From Zonotrichia leucophrys gambelii (taxonomy: Eukaryota; Chordata; Aves; Passeriformes; Passerellidae): a stretch of DNA of 64,000 nt. Within the stretch, counting starts at the first letter, position 1. Each line of letters starts with the position of its first letter. The stretch covers positions 69,438,463 to 69,502,462 of the forward strand of contig NC_088173.1 in assembly GCF_028769735.1 (NCBI RefSeq). The letters run 5' to 3'. Both the position numbers and the translations under genes were made by a program. The notes beneath the pieces are model-generated. The model was not told where the DNA came from, did not search any database, and saw nothing but the letters and a program-made list of their open reading frames with translations. This document shows positions 1 to 12,474 of this stretch, piece after piece.

Positions 1-477
1 GAGATTGAGAAACCAAGAGCAGAAGCCAGAAAAAAAATCACAACAAAAGTAAAATATCTAATTTTAACAATGACACTAATCAGCTGTTGAAATACTTTCC
101 TCTAAAGACAGAGAGGATACTGGTTGAAGCTTTCAACTCAGGATTCAATCTGTCATAAACATTTACACTCCAGTCCCAGGAGAAGACCCGACTGTGGCGC
201 TGGGAATTATCCTGCCAATTCACTGGAGATGGGCAGGTTTGAATTGCAAAACAAAATTTTGTGTCCTTTGCACCTTGGGAATCTACCATGATAAAAACAG
301 TAAAAAATTTTGTTTAAAAAATAATAATACCAGCAAACTTTTTGATCCAGAGTTTCAAAAGCTTTTTTTTTCAATAGATGTAATAACCTCTATTATTTCA
401 TCAGCTGCATAAGGAGAAGTGTTTATCTGAAAGCACTGTTAGCTGAGCCTGAAAGCAAAAGCTCCACCAAAGAGCTT
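1..477. other. Non-coding DNA, no feature seen
   Basis: AT-leaning single-copy sequence with short A and T runs. The small open frames on both strands overlap each other and show no recognisable domain. No repeat family is recognised. Confidence 0.5.
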
Positions 478-585
478 TTGAAAGAGAAAGAGAAACATGA
501 AAGAGAAAGAGAAAGGTGAAAGAGAAAGAGAAAGAGAAAAGTGAAAGAGAAAGAGAAAGGTGAAAGAGAAAGAGAAAGGTGACTT
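478..585. repeat. GA-rich hexamer tandem repeat
   Basis: The plus strand is almost pure purine and built from GAAAGA-type hexamers. These are grouped into longer blocks separated by GGTGAAAG or CATGAAAG variants, so a higher-order unit of about 20-30 bp is visible on top of the hexamer. Such purine tracts expand by slippage. A mirror-repeat or triplex structure is possible but is inference. Confidence 0.85.
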
Positions 586-1589
586 AGCAGATGTAAAGAC
601 ACTGCAGTTGTTAGGCCATTAACTCATTACACAGCCCAACATTCTTTGTGCTGAGCATGGTTGTAGTGCATAACCCTCACCTAAGTAACTACAATAACAA
701 AATTTCCAGTCATCATCTCTAATGCACCTTTTTCCCTAAGCTGAGGGAGAAGTGCTTGGAAGGATTATTCTGCTTGGAGCAATTTTATCTCCCTTAACAC
801 CTTTGCAGGTTTCAGACTCAGGCTGCTCCCTGAGCACAGGTCAGGACACATCCTATCTCTGAGCAGACACAGAAGTGGAAGGGATTTCTGGGCTGGCTCC
901 AGCACTGCCTGTCAGTGCCTCCTGATGCTGCGAGCTGTGGTTCTCCACAGCTCCTGGCACAACAAAACAAGAATTTTGTAACTTCTCCCTCCTTCCCCCT
1001 TTCATCAGCCTTCTCAAACACAAGCACATTAATCCTTGCTGCCTGTTATTTCAAGATGCTCTTTCCAAGCTCTCCATGCTGCAAACATGTCAAACTGGAA
1101 GATGTCTCTTTTTCCCTTCTCCCTCCTTTTTAACCCAGCAGGCTGCACACCAAACTCACAACTCTTTTCAAAACCACCACTTACACCCTTTCAGGAGTGT
1201 TATTAATTGATCCTAAGTCTCCACATCAGTCAGACATGGGATGACACCAGATGTTCCAAGCTGCCTTTGTACAGGTGCTGTGCAAACACCAGCCTGAGCC
1301 AGCTGTGTCTGCAGCTCCACGGGAGCTTTACTGCACTGGAAGCACAGAAATGAACACAGTTCTTCTTGAACACAGTGTTTTTTCAATACTTGGAACAAAA
1401 GACACATGCAAAACCCCTGTTTGTCCTATCAGTGAGACTCCATCCTATCACCTCTTCCTGCCTGAGCAGAGCAAAGAAGCCTTGCAGGTGCTGCACAGGG
1501 ACCCGTGAGGCTGAGTGAGCAACCCTGCCTGGTCTCAAGGAGGGTTTGAGTGAAACATCTCCATCATCTCTGCAGCACCCTCTCTGCTG
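586..1589. other. Non-coding DNA, no feature seen
   Basis: Mixed-composition sequence without recognisable repeats. Open frames of 60-95 codons overlap on opposite strands, as expected by chance. The segment from about 1590 to 1680 is unusually CpG-rich for this area and is assigned to the following LTR-like element. Confidence 0.45.
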
Positions 1590-2165
1590 CATCCCACACC
1601 ATTTGCCGGTTTTCGGCTGTTTGGAGGGCTGGAAGGCCGGGGGGCCTTGGGGCAGCCCGCGTATCAAAGGACAGAAGAGCTTCAGTTCTTCTTTCGGTCT
1701 CTGTGTTTATTAATTGTTTATCTAAAAGATTTTCTTTCGCCCGACAGAGTCTGCTCAGCAGCCAGCATGAGCACACTGTGCCGCCTTCGGCGTCACCTAT
1801 CTTTACCAAAGTTATGTTACAAATTTATAATTTTCCAATACCTTTTACCTTATGCCAGTGCACTTTTAGTAGACAATCCCAAGTGCCACCATCACCACAG
1901 AAATGGAGGAGAAGAAGAGAAGAAGACAGACACGCCCAATTCCTCATCTTACTTCTCTAACCCCCTGTACAGAAATCCTAACCCTGTGTCTCACTCTCTA
2001 ATAACTAATCCCTTCACCATTCACCCGGTGAACCTCCTATCCTCATACAGGTGTCGTCTCCTGTAGGATCAAAGTCCAGCACAACACTCTGAACATTCGG
2101 GACTCCGAGCCCCCAGGTGTCTCGGTGGCTCAGCACCTCAGTCTGAGGTGCTGAGATCCCACACC
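1590..2165 (-). mobile_element. LTR-like element, copy 1 (second copy at 62250)
   Basis: This segment and 62250-62782 share a series of blocks in the same order: a TTTATT-rich part, a 'TTATAATTTTCCAATACC'-like stretch, 'AAGTGCCACCATCAC', a purine-rich GGAGAAGAAGAA block, a C/T-rich block, 'GATCAAAG' and 'GAGCCCCCAG'. Two copies at distant sites show that this is an interspersed repeat. The TTTATT-type block would be AATAAA on the opposite strand, so minus orientation is inferred. Length and composition suit a solo LTR of a bird endogenous retrovirus. No gag, pol or env coding sequence is attached. Ends are uncertain by tens of bases, especially the CpG-rich left end. Confidence 0.6.
2129..2155. 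repeat. Perfect 12-bp inverted repeat, 3-nt loop
   Basis: CTCAGCACCTCA at 2129-2140 is followed by GTC and then by its exact reverse complement at 2144-2155. It lies at the edge of the LTR-like element and is absent from the other copy near 62.7 kb. Its function is unknown. Confidence 0.8.
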
Positions 2166-5100
2166 ATTTATCCTGCATGCCTCATCTCTGCCCACCAGCC
2201 CTCAGGATGGAAAGATGACCAGGCTCATCTTTGTCACCATGGTGGGACAAGGGACACAGGCTCCCAAAAACAAGCCAGCACTCCTGTGCCAGCAAGCAGC
2301 TTGTGTCCTGCCTTGTATTTCCACAGGCAGAATCTGAAATGAAGTGGTTTGATTTCCAGAGAGCTGCTGGAATTTATAGGGGTGGTTGTGAGACAAAAAC
2401 AAGCTGGAAGTGAAGATAAATGCTACCATCCACCACAATTTATCCCTGTAAAAGCCCAAGCCATCCAGCATGGCTCAAGGCACTGAAAATGCTGCTCTTA
2501 CATCAGCATCACCAGCTCCATTTACAAATTACTGACCCAGCCCAGTGACTGACACACACAGAGTTCAGGCTGGATCAGACATCAAGGAAGGAAAGGCATT
2601 AATGACACACCACGTGTACTCCTGGACAGCAGTGTGCCAAAATGCTTCCCGTTTTTCCCACACCCCAAACCTGCAGCTCGCTCCCAAACCTCCTCAGCAC
2701 TGGTTTTTTGAAGGCAACAGGGACTTTCAGGCTGGCTCTGTGCTCTTCTTCCTCTGGACACATCCCAAAGGAGACAGGGAAATACAGCATTAACCTTTGC
2801 CTGTCCAAACTCAGGTCTCCTTTACTCTGAGAAGTTGATCTCACCAAGCATAATTTTATTTACCTCCTCACTTGCAGGAATTTCCCTTCCCCGCATCTCA
2901 GGAGAGACAGGGAAGAGGCAATACTAAACTGTCTCCTCTTCCCAAGCTGGGAAGAAGCTGTGCTTCTTCAGAGCACACAAAACAAATGAACTCTGTAAAC
3001 TGCTCCAAAAGTTATGAAAGAGAAGCCCAAAGCTGGTGGATATTAAAGCTGAGGCCATCACACCTTATGCAGAATGCAGGCTGCCACCACAGCACCACAC
3101 TGTGTCCTGCACTGCTGGCCCAGAAAGTGAAGCAGAAATGTTTGAGTTCTTCAACAACAACAACAAAAACAAAGTGTTCTGAGAAATGGTATTTTTTTGC
3201 AAGTATGATCCAGGACAGCCATCCCCTTTGCCTCTTTCCACAACACCATCATCCAGGAAAAACGCAGAAGGGAGGAAGAGAATAAACCACAGCACTCAGA
3301 GAACCACTCAGGCTGAAAAAGACCCTTAACCATGACATTTGACATTTTATAATTAACTCTCAATCAACAAAGATAGTGGAACAAGTTCCAGAATAAGATT
3401 TCCTGCTGCTTTGGAGGCACCAGGCACCTCTTTTACCACTTGATTTTCCAGCAACACAGCGGTCCCAGAAACACTCACCCCAATAACTTCCAAAATCACC
3501 AACTGGGAAAATCTCTGCACTTTTCAAGGTCTGAAAGAGATTAATACAAAACAAAACCAAACCAAAAAAAAGGACACTGGATGGTGCTTTTGATCAGGAA
3601 ACCACTGCACATTTTTACCACTGTGATCCAACTTGTTTTAATGCCTGCAAATATCCCTTGAGTCAAATGAACTTGTTCAAAGCTGATTCACACCAAGGCT
3701 ACTTTTTAAATTGGGTAGTTGTTGACAAGTAGAATATATTTAACAAGCCCCAAGCGTCTTGGCATGCAGTATAAAGACTTCCTATTATGAGCTGGGTTTT
3801 TTTTTTCTTTTTTAAAGGGAACATATGGGCAGAGCAGGTTGTCTGCCACGGGGCACTTCCTTACAGTGCTTGGCACTGCCAGAACTGCACGGATATCCAA
3901 AAAAATAAACCAAGGAACGTCACACCAAGAGCACAAGGAATGAATCACACCATTTAAAACTGGCTGATAAAATGCACCATTATGTGTTTTTCAAATCCTC
4001 CTCATCTGAGGGAAAAGAAATGAAAATAATTGTGTTCCTCTGGCTGAAGGGTACTGTGAGAACGTGGCAGGCTCTGCCAGCTCCCAGGGGCTGGGATGGG
4101 AGCTGCTCCCAGGAACACACCTTGGTGAGTGGGGCAGCATCTTGATTTACAGTGTGGGGTTAAAATGGAGGACTAGGTGATTCTCTCCAGCATCACAAAC
4201 TCCCTTTGGAGGCAGCCTTCATCCCCAGATGATTCCCAGAGAAATGGGCTGAGAATGTAGTCTGGGCTACAGAGCTCCTCCTGTCCCTGCATCCAGCACG
4301 GTAAAAACTGCAACGCTGTGTTCATGTGCCTGAGGCTACAGTATTACACAGCTGAAAGGAGTTCCACTGCAGCGACAAAAAGAACAGCTCTGGCATGCTC
4401 CCTGGGCAACACAGGAGCAAATCCAGTACAGGCACTGCTCTGCAAATCCCCTGCAGACTGAACAAGCGTGTGCTGCCGCTGGCACATCAGCATCCCCTCG
4501 TTTGGAAGGCTGCAGATAGGTAGAAGATGCATTCCACCTACCCAGAATGCATCCCACAATATCCACCCATCACAGAGACAGCTGTTCCTGCCACAACACT
4601 CCCCTGCTGTCAGGAGAAGCTGAAGAACAGGGGACACCAGTTGTACTCAACCTGCTGCAGCGAACAGGATATTCCCATCTCAACCCTGGTGACAGAAATT
4701 GTGATCTAGCCAAGAATTCCAAACTGCCTTTGGTCTCCAAATCCTACTGAGCACCAGGGATCTAGCAACAGCTGGCCAGAACCTAAACCAGAGCATCAAG
4801 CTGCAGTTTGGCTCTGTCAGCCTGACAGGACCAAGGGCTGATAGCTCTGGAACAACTCAGAGCTGTTGAACGAAACAGGACAAGCAACAACCAGCCCCAA
4901 ACTGTCCTGTCTTCTCCTGTGTCTTTGCAAGCTTGCCGGGCTCTGGTGAACCCTTAGTGGGAATTGTTCCCTATTTCCAGCTCTGCCAACCCCTATTTCC
5001 AGCTCCTCAATCACACTGAGCATTGGGAGGTATTGCCACTCCTACACTCCTGGCAGAAGCCAAGTTTGGTGTTTCAGGACTGTAAAAGGAAGGAAAGACA

Positions 5101-6102
5101 GACAGTAAACTACAGGGGGAAAAAAAAGGTTATAAGCTAAAAACACTGGCATAATTAATAGAACAATGCTGCAAACAAGTTTCCTGCAAAAGTCACATTC
5201 CAGCTGCCAAAACAAGCTGTACCCTATCCCGTCTGCAAAACCTTGAGATCTTATCTCTTCCACCCTCCTTCTTTCTCCAATTGTTTGGAAATCTTAATTC
5301 ATAAAACGAGCCTTAATTAAATGGGAAATATGCCTGTGTTTGCACAACTCAGAACACAATCATGTCTCAGTCAAATAAACACTGGTGTCCATATTACACT
5401 TGGGAATTTGCTGTGGTTTGGGGTTTTAAATTCGTTGCAGCAAGCTTGGGAGCAAAATTTCAACAGGAATCTTTTCTTCTCCTCCCATCCTCTGTACCAG
5501 GAGGGTGAGACAGGGAACAAATCCCCATGCAGAGAGGCTCAGTACGGGTTCCAGCTCCATGTGTACATGAGGATCATTTCAGGACACACCATATGAGACA
5601 CGATAGCCAAAAGCAATTATTTTTCCTCACCACTTCTCAGAACCCAGACCTACCAAACTGCCCTGAAATAGCAGCACAGCTCTCGAAATAGCATTATTTC
5701 TTCTCTTTTGGAAAGCAACACCCACACTGAATCTTTGATTTTAAGCCATCCCCAAGCAGTTACCACATCTTTACCATTCAAGCCACAGGGAAAATCATTA
5801 AATCCAACAGCAACACGATGTGAAGAGAAACCAGAATTAAAAAAAGCCAACCACCACATGGATTTACTCCCACAGTAACTGGATCAGCTTCAGCCTGGAA
5901 CAGACTAGACGTGACTCCAGGAAAAATATGTCTCTCCAGGTGCAGCTGTATCAAAGAGACTTTCCCTGGGCTCGTGCTTTGCTGGAGCATTAAACAAACC
6001 ACATGTTCCAGCTCTGAGGCAGCAGACACGTACCCAGGGCTGGCCTCAGCACGCTGCGATTCACGCAGCCTCCTCCATCCTGCTGTCTGCACAAACACAC
6101 CC
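2166..6102. other. Single-copy non-coding DNA
   Basis: About 3.9 kb without a recognisable transposable element, RNA gene or convincing exon. It contains short A runs (around 3550) and T runs (around 3790). Open frames reach at most about 140 codons and encode nothing I recognise. If the minus-strand gene proposed from the CpG island is real, this would be intron or gene body. Confidence 0.45.
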
Positions 6103-7140
6103 CAGAGCAGCACAGAGCACAGGGCAGGGGAATTCAGGTTGGGGAGCAAGTCCTTAGATCCTGAAGGCTGGGTTATGGCTGGCAGAGCGGCTGGCTGGTC
6201 TCAAAAAAAGCTTCCCTTGAAGAAGATGGGAATTTTCCCCATGGGTTTGAGTACACGATAAGAAATATTTCAGCATTAGAGACTGTGTGCACTCATCCCT
6301 GAGCAGCACAGAGCCCAAGGCAGGGGGATTCAGGTTGGGAAGCAAGTCCTTAGATCCTGAAGGCTGGGTTATGGCTGGCAGAGTGACTGTCTGGTCCCAA
6401 AAAGCTTCCCTTGAAGAAGATGGGAATTTTCCCCGTGGGTTTGAGTACATGATAAGAAACATTTCAGTACAAAAGCAAAGAGAGTCCCCTCACTACAGAC
6501 TGTGTGCACTCACCCCAGAGCAGCACAGAGCCCAAGGCAGGGGAATTCAGGTTAGGAATTAAGTTCTTAAGGCTTGGTTATGGCTGGCAGAGTGGCTGGC
6601 TGGTCTCAAAAAGCTTCCCTTGAAGAAGATGGGAATTTTCCCCATGGGTTTGAGTACGACAATAAGAAATATTTCAGTACTACAGACTGTCTACACTCAT
6701 CCCTGAGCAGCACAGAGCCCAGGGCAGGGGGATTCAGGTTGGGAAGCAAGTCTTTAGATCCTAAAAGCTGGGTTATGGCTGGCAGAGTGACTGTCTGGTC
6801 CCAAAAAGATTCCCTTGAGGAATATGGGATTGTTCCCCATGAGTTTGAGTACGACAATAAGAAATACTTGAGTACAAAAGGAAAGAGAGTCTACTCACTA
6901 CAAACTGTGTGCACTCACCCCAGAGCAGCACAGAGTCCAAGGCAGGGGAATTCAGGTTGGGAATTAAGTTCTTATATCCTAAGGCTTGGTTATGGCTGGC
7001 AGAGTGGCTGTCTGGTCCCAAAAAGCTTCCCTTGAGGCAGATGGGAATTTTTCCCCATGGGTTTGAATAAGACGATAAGAAATATTTCAGTACAAAAGCA
7101 AAAGGCAAAAAGAGTCTCCTCACTACAGACTGTGTGCGCT
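6103..7140. repeat. Five-unit tandem array with alternating unit length
   Basis: The anchor GAGCAGCACAGAG recurs at 6105, 6301, 6518, 6705 and 6923, giving spacings of 196, 217, 187 and 218 bp and a last unit of about 218 bp. Each unit carries in order GGGGATTCAGGTT or GGGGAATTCAGGTT, GGTTATGGCTGGCAGAG, AAGCTTCCCTTGA, GGGAATTTTCCCC and AAGAAATATTTCAG. Long units contain an extra piece of about 22 bp (ACAAAAGCAAAGAGAGTC-like) before the next anchor; short units lack it. The open frames through it (for example 6574-7035 plus) simply read the repeat and are not supported as genes. Confidence 0.93.
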
Positions 7141-7297
7141 CAGGTCACCCAGAGATATCCAAAGGAAATCAGTATTGCCATGGAAAATCTTTTATACAGA
7201 ACCACATCCCTGCTGTAAAGTGACAGGAACAATTCTCCCCGCTGAGTGATTTTCCTCCTGAGTGCAGAATGGAGCAGAGAGCAGAAACAGCTCATGA

Positions 7298-7365
7298 ATC
7301 ACGAAATCACAGAATAATTGGGGCTGCAAGGGATCTTTAAAGGTCAAACAACACCAAAGAAAAGA
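7298..7365 (-). mobile_element. CR1 LINE 3'-end fragment
   Basis: The segment resembles the reverse complement of a CR1 3' terminus: AATCACAGAATAATTGGGG, then GGATCTTTAAAGGTCAAA. It is short and diverged, so an old truncated copy is inferred. Confidence 0.55.
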
Positions 7366-7369
7366 AACA

Positions 7370-10300
7370 GAAGGGTGGGTGAGGAAAGAGATGAAAACAC
7401 AACAATGACACCTTCACCTTTGTTCCCGTCTTGTTGCAAACTTCAAAACAAAGCCCGAGGATGAAATTTTGTCTGGAGATTCCAACAGAAAACCTCCTCC
7501 AGTCGACTTTTGGTGCTTTGAGGTTTTAAGTGCCTTGCAGGTAAAGTGGAGCCTGGAGTGCTGTGGGATGCACTCCAGTGATGGATTACCACTGCTGCAA
7601 GGTGCTTTCATTTCTCCCCACACACCTGAACTCAAAATGTTTCTTGTCTGTGACAATCAAGACATTTTACCAAAACAAAGGGAAGTTTACTTTAGTATTG
7701 ATCCTCTGCATAAATTGTGCCTCAAACAGCTTCACAGAACTGAGATGAAATGTTGCTCAGAAAGAGAGTTATTAAATACCACAGGCTGACGAAAGAAAAA
7801 AAAAAGATGTGTTTTAGATCTAAGACATTTTTCACAGAGCAGGAAGATTTGTCATATGGTAAACAGTAGAAACTGTGAATTGGGACACTTGTGATTTATC
7901 TCTGCTTCCACAGCCTTCCCATGTGACAGCAGTAAAAGAGTGACAATCCTTCCCATAACTTGCTCAAAATAAAGCACAATTCCAACGTGTTTAGGTGGGA
8001 GCTCGTTTTATTCAGCACACCACGCTGGATCCTTTCAGTACCTCAGCTCCACCAAATGTAAAACAGCACAAGCACCTGGCTGTGCCAGAAAAGCACTTCC
8101 ACTAATGCCCTCTGAATGAAAAGGCATCAGTGTAAGGTATTAAATCCCCACCAGGACAGAGCTATGTGCAAGTCAGATGAGATAACAAGCCAGTAAATTT
8201 CAAATCACCGCTTGCATCCATCCCATAACTGCATGCTGAAATCCCTCCAGCTAGGCTGGCGTGTTGGCAGGAAAAAAATTGTCATTTCTAAATTTAGCAG
8301 ACACCTCAATCATTGTGTGATGCTTCAAAAGCAATGGAGATGTAAAGTGGAATTTGTAGGACACCATTTAAACTGAAATGAGAGCTCCACTCACTGAGCA
8401 AAGGCTTTTCTTAATACCCTTCCTGTTTGGACAATTTGATCCACTCCTTTTTTTCCTCTGCAACCACAAAGGTTTGTCCTGCAGTGAATGGATAGGCTTT
8501 TTTCTGGGATAACTTCCAGGTTAAAGAGAAAGGATTTACACTTGAATGAAACATAGGCACTGTATTTGGAAAATTTGTTTTGAAAACTTGGGAAGGAAGC
8601 AAAGCCTCCTTCATTTAAAAAGGGACTCAATTAACATTCTCCAACAAGTCTTCCTATCGAAAGGACAGTATTTGCTGGGGAACATGTGATCTGAAACCCG
8701 CTCTCCTCGCTCACAATGTTCCTTTCTGAAATACAGGGCACTGCTTTGGAGAGACACGAGGATCTTTGCAGAGCTTTCCAAAGGAACTGCCTGTCACAGG
8801 CCAGGCCTTCACTCCAGACATCAGATCTTCTGTGACTTAAGCTCAGGAAACTTAAAATAGTGCTTAACAACCCTAATGAAGACCTAGAGTGACACAATCC
8901 TCCTGTGGCTCCCTCTACAAGGACAGCTCATCCATGCTCAGCCACAAGGGTGGGATAAATCCACGGTGTCACTAACATCACCTCCTCATTGTCCTGATAA
9001 AACACACTTTTAAAACTTTCTGCAAAGAACACACTAGAGACCAACCAAGCAGGTGTTCTGCTTTTGATTCCTGCCTGTCTGGGTGTGGGTTTGATCTTCA
9101 GCAGGCAGGGGCAGACAGGACCACCCTAAGGGTTATCTTGGGTTTGAAAAACAATTCTGCGAGTGCTGGGCATGTCTAGAAATTGCCCACGCAGGAGGAA
9201 GAAAACAACCCATGCCATTATTTTTTTTCCAGATAAAGAGGGGAAAAAATGCTACTGACAGTTTAATATGCACTTTTATTTCTAAATTCCCTTATCAACT
9301 GCATATGACAGAGCCTTCTTCACTCTTTAATAAGTACAGGTTGAAGTCAAGCCCAACTCGAAGTTGATGACGGATTGAGTCCACATCAATACCTGGCAGA
9401 TTTGGGTGGAGATAAAGGCAATATTGGTGTGTATAGCTACAGAAAACATGCTATCAACACATCCAACACTTTGGTGAGACCATCTGTAGCAGCCCACTCT
9501 CCTTCATTTCTCCTGGATGCCTCCAATTGCAGCAGAAGGGAAGAGTTACCTGCAGCTACCCCCCAGCAGTGCCTCAGAGGGGCTACGTAAGCAAAACAAG
9601 GACACAGGCTCTCTCCAGAGCCTCTTCCAGGAATTTGGCTGCTGAGATGTGAGCTACCCTTTGGGAAAAAATACTGTTTTTCCCTGCTGATCACGCTTTT
9701 AGTACAGGCACCAGACCAGGTGTGGACAACCATAAAAATTCTTCTGTATTCAATGACTATTCTTCAGTTCCTCCACCTGGGAGTTTGTCTACACCAAAAT
9801 GGACCAAACATCCTACAGTGCCTTCCCTTCATCCAAAATAAAAGCAATTTAGGGTTCTGCTTTTAAATAACATTTTCCATGGGAAAATCAGCAGGCTTTA
9901 AATTCACAGTGCAGTGCAACAGTGTCCTCACACTTAACTAAGGTGCCAAGCACCCCACAAGTGCCTCACTCTTCACCCTTCTGGTCGCAAACACAGATGT
10001 CAGGACAGAGCAGCAGAGAATCCTCTGTGTACATCCCATTCAAACCAACCACGAGGTGCTCTGCACAGCTGGGGATGAGCTGCTCAGTGATAAACACACT
10101 TAATGGAGTTTACATTTGCTTAAGACACTTAAGAGATTAAGAGGTTGGCTCGTGTCTGTCCTGCCTGGCTACGGGCAGATGCTGGACAGCACAAGGTGAA
10201 GATACTTCTCCTATGAGGTTAAGCAAGAAATGAATGAAAAGCTGTAGGCATCTCACATAGGATATAGGGCCAAAATTTGGGTTCAATTTGGGGTTTCTGT

Positions 10301-10565
10301 GAAAACACTCTACCAGTCCTAAGGGAATCCAGAAAAAAAAAGGAGAGGACACAGTTCACAGAGTCACTCTCCCATTACCTTGAGCTAAAGATCCCCTTGG
10401 CAGATGCATCTTTTGCACCCAGAATTGTCCCTTGCAGATCCCTTCTCCTGAGAATAGAACAGGTGGTGACAACTCATGAAATGAGCTCATACCCACATCT
10501 ACAAGAATCTGACATAGGTTTCATTGCACCTTTGGAAAGAGGCAACCCACTCCAAGAGTTTAAAA
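7370..10565. other. Single-copy non-coding DNA
   Basis: About 3.2 kb of mixed sequence with no repeat family, RNA gene or exon that I can support. A short A run is present at 7795-7805. The open frames at 7469-7789 (plus) and 9437-9733 (minus) have no recognisable domain. Confidence 0.45.
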
Positions 10566-10680
10566 CTGGGTAACTCTAGTGACTGTATTTTTTCAGGGAA
10601 GAAAGGGAATAGTATTTAATAATCTGGGTAACTGTAGTAACTGCCTTTTTTCAGGAAAGAAAGGGTAGAGGATTTAATAT
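10566..10680. repeat. 58-bp tandem duplication
   Basis: CTGGGTAACT starts at 10566 and again at 10624. Both units continue with a TAGT(G/A)ACTG segment, a TTTTTTCAGG run, GAAAGAAAGGG-like purines and a (G/A)TTTAATA end. They differ at several positions, so the duplication is not very recent. Confidence 0.85.
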
Positions 10681-10689
10681 TCAAACAGC

Positions 10690-11149
10690 TTCTCCTCTCC
10701 ATGTACATCACTGGAAGCTTTCTGATCCTGTCCACTGTGCATCTGCATGTGCTGAAAACAAGCTTTAGGACCAGGAATGTGCTGCAAAGTCCAGTATCAC
10801 ACAAACACACAGGATCCTTCTCTCTGTTCTGTCATGTTGGATTTAAAAACAGGTATTAAGTTATATCACACTTTTTATTAAAAAGAAGTTAGAAAGGGAT
10901 TTAGCTACTAGAAAAACTGTGCTTTTGGAGGTGAAGTTGCCTGGCCAACATGGGTAAAGTCTGAAAGTGCTATAACACTGCTCTGGGACTCCAGCAGTGA
11001 TGTAAATGCTGCAGACACACAGAGCCTCTGCCTCAGAAAGTTACTGGGACTGAAGTGATGGGGACACAGCCCCATATTTACACCCCTGCCCCTCTGTGCA
11101 TCTTCTTGTGCCCATTTGTCACCGAGCCCATCTTCCCCTCCCTGCTCCA
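10690..11149. other. Non-coding DNA, no feature seen
   Basis: No repeat or exon is recognised between the 58-bp duplication and the AT-rich candidate regulatory block. Confidence 0.45.
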
Positions 11150-11780
11150 GAGCAGATTAAACTTAATATACTTATGCAGTTGTGAAGTGTCCTGCCTATT
11201 ATCCAATTAGGCAGCTAACGAGATCTGAGTAACAGCACGTAGGCACTGATAGCTGCTGCCTGATAGCAGTACAGATTAGACACGTTCTTTATGTTCCCAG
11301 CCCTTGCAGAAAAAGGCTTGGGATTCGTTCAAAGGCTGCTCCGAAGGCTGGGTTCAGGTAATTGTTTAATTTTGTTTGGGATCCATAAACACATCACGTT
11401 TGTTTCCTCTTGATCTCCTGGAGCTGTCATGGCGCAACTGTCCCGTTACAGAACTCCTGATCAATCTGGTGTGACTTGTTCAGTTGAATTGTCAGCGTGG
11501 ACAGGGGCAGGTCTCATCACCTCTGTGGTTCCTTCTAGCATCAGAAATCTATGGAGCAATAAAGGATCTGTGCATCACCAGGAAAAAATGTACAGGACTG
11601 ATAAGGAGATACAGAAATGCAAATGCTGTATTAGCTCTGATGCTGTTCCACATGACATTCCCATAAGATGCACCTAAGAAAACATTAATTAGATGTAATC
11701 AGCATAAAATGGCTGCATGACAACATCTTTCTCAGAGCACAATTATCAAGGGTTTGTTATCTAATTGGGAGGGCACTGGA
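11150..11780. promoter_or_regulatory. Candidate conserved non-coding block
   Basis: This repeat-free stretch has several homeodomain-type cores: CCAATTAGG near 11214, TAATTGTTTAAT near 11360, CATTAATTAGATGTAATC near 11683 and CTAATTGGG near 11761. It also contains a GGCAGCTAACGAG segment and scattered CpGs away from the island. No splice-flanked open frame explains it. The pattern resembles vertebrate developmental enhancers, but conservation cannot be measured from one sequence, so this is inference. Confidence 0.25.
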
Positions 11781-12469
11781 AAGCGGGTCCAGCCAGGCAT
11801 AAGAGCTGTGTAATATTTTCATTACCAGTTGGGATGACAGACTGGAATGTATGGCCATAAACCCAAGAGATGATTCAGCTGGGAGGATTTGCAAGCACCA
11901 AGGTGTACAGATTTCAATTTCTAAATTACCTTCATGCACTGATCCAATATCAACATCAGGTAATTAAGAAAGAGAAGCCCCTACAAATACAAAAACAGGG
12001 AGCAACTCTATTCAGAAAGATTTCAGAAAAGGTTCTAAGAGGGTCAAAGCAAAATGGTGACACTCAACAATGTTCCACAGGTGCATGAAGGCAAAGCACA
12101 AGGGATGAGCCATGGAAAGCACTCAGCTGTGCCTTGCAAAGTCCTGCCCTGAGCTGCTCACTCACTGATGCTTTTGGGAACACCAGACCTGAGAGTACCT
12201 TGTGGAGAACAACAAAATTAAAAAACACCAGGTGTGAGATTTAGCTGGATCCATTTAAACCAGAGATCTTCCTAAGAACAGACTAGTGCAGGCAAGCAAG
12301 CAGGACACAGCCTGAGGGGAGACCTCTCCTTCCAAATCCAGCAAGAAAACTCAGAGTTTGGTTCCCTTGACTTGAACCCTCTGGCTTTAATCTCTGTTTT
12401 AAAACAAGATAACAGCCATCAATGTGGTGGAAAGAACAAGAGTCCAGGGCTTATCAACATAGAAAAATG
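11781..12469. other. Non-coding DNA, no feature seen
   Basis: Single-copy sequence leading into a CR1 copy. No exon, RNA gene or repeat is recognised. Confidence 0.4.
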
Positions 12470-12474
12470 GGGAG

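Noticed and set aside
6574..7035. 153-codon frame resembling a repeat protein
   Set aside because: It only reads the tandem array; the antisense strand is equally open and the units differ in length by amounts that do not keep frame.
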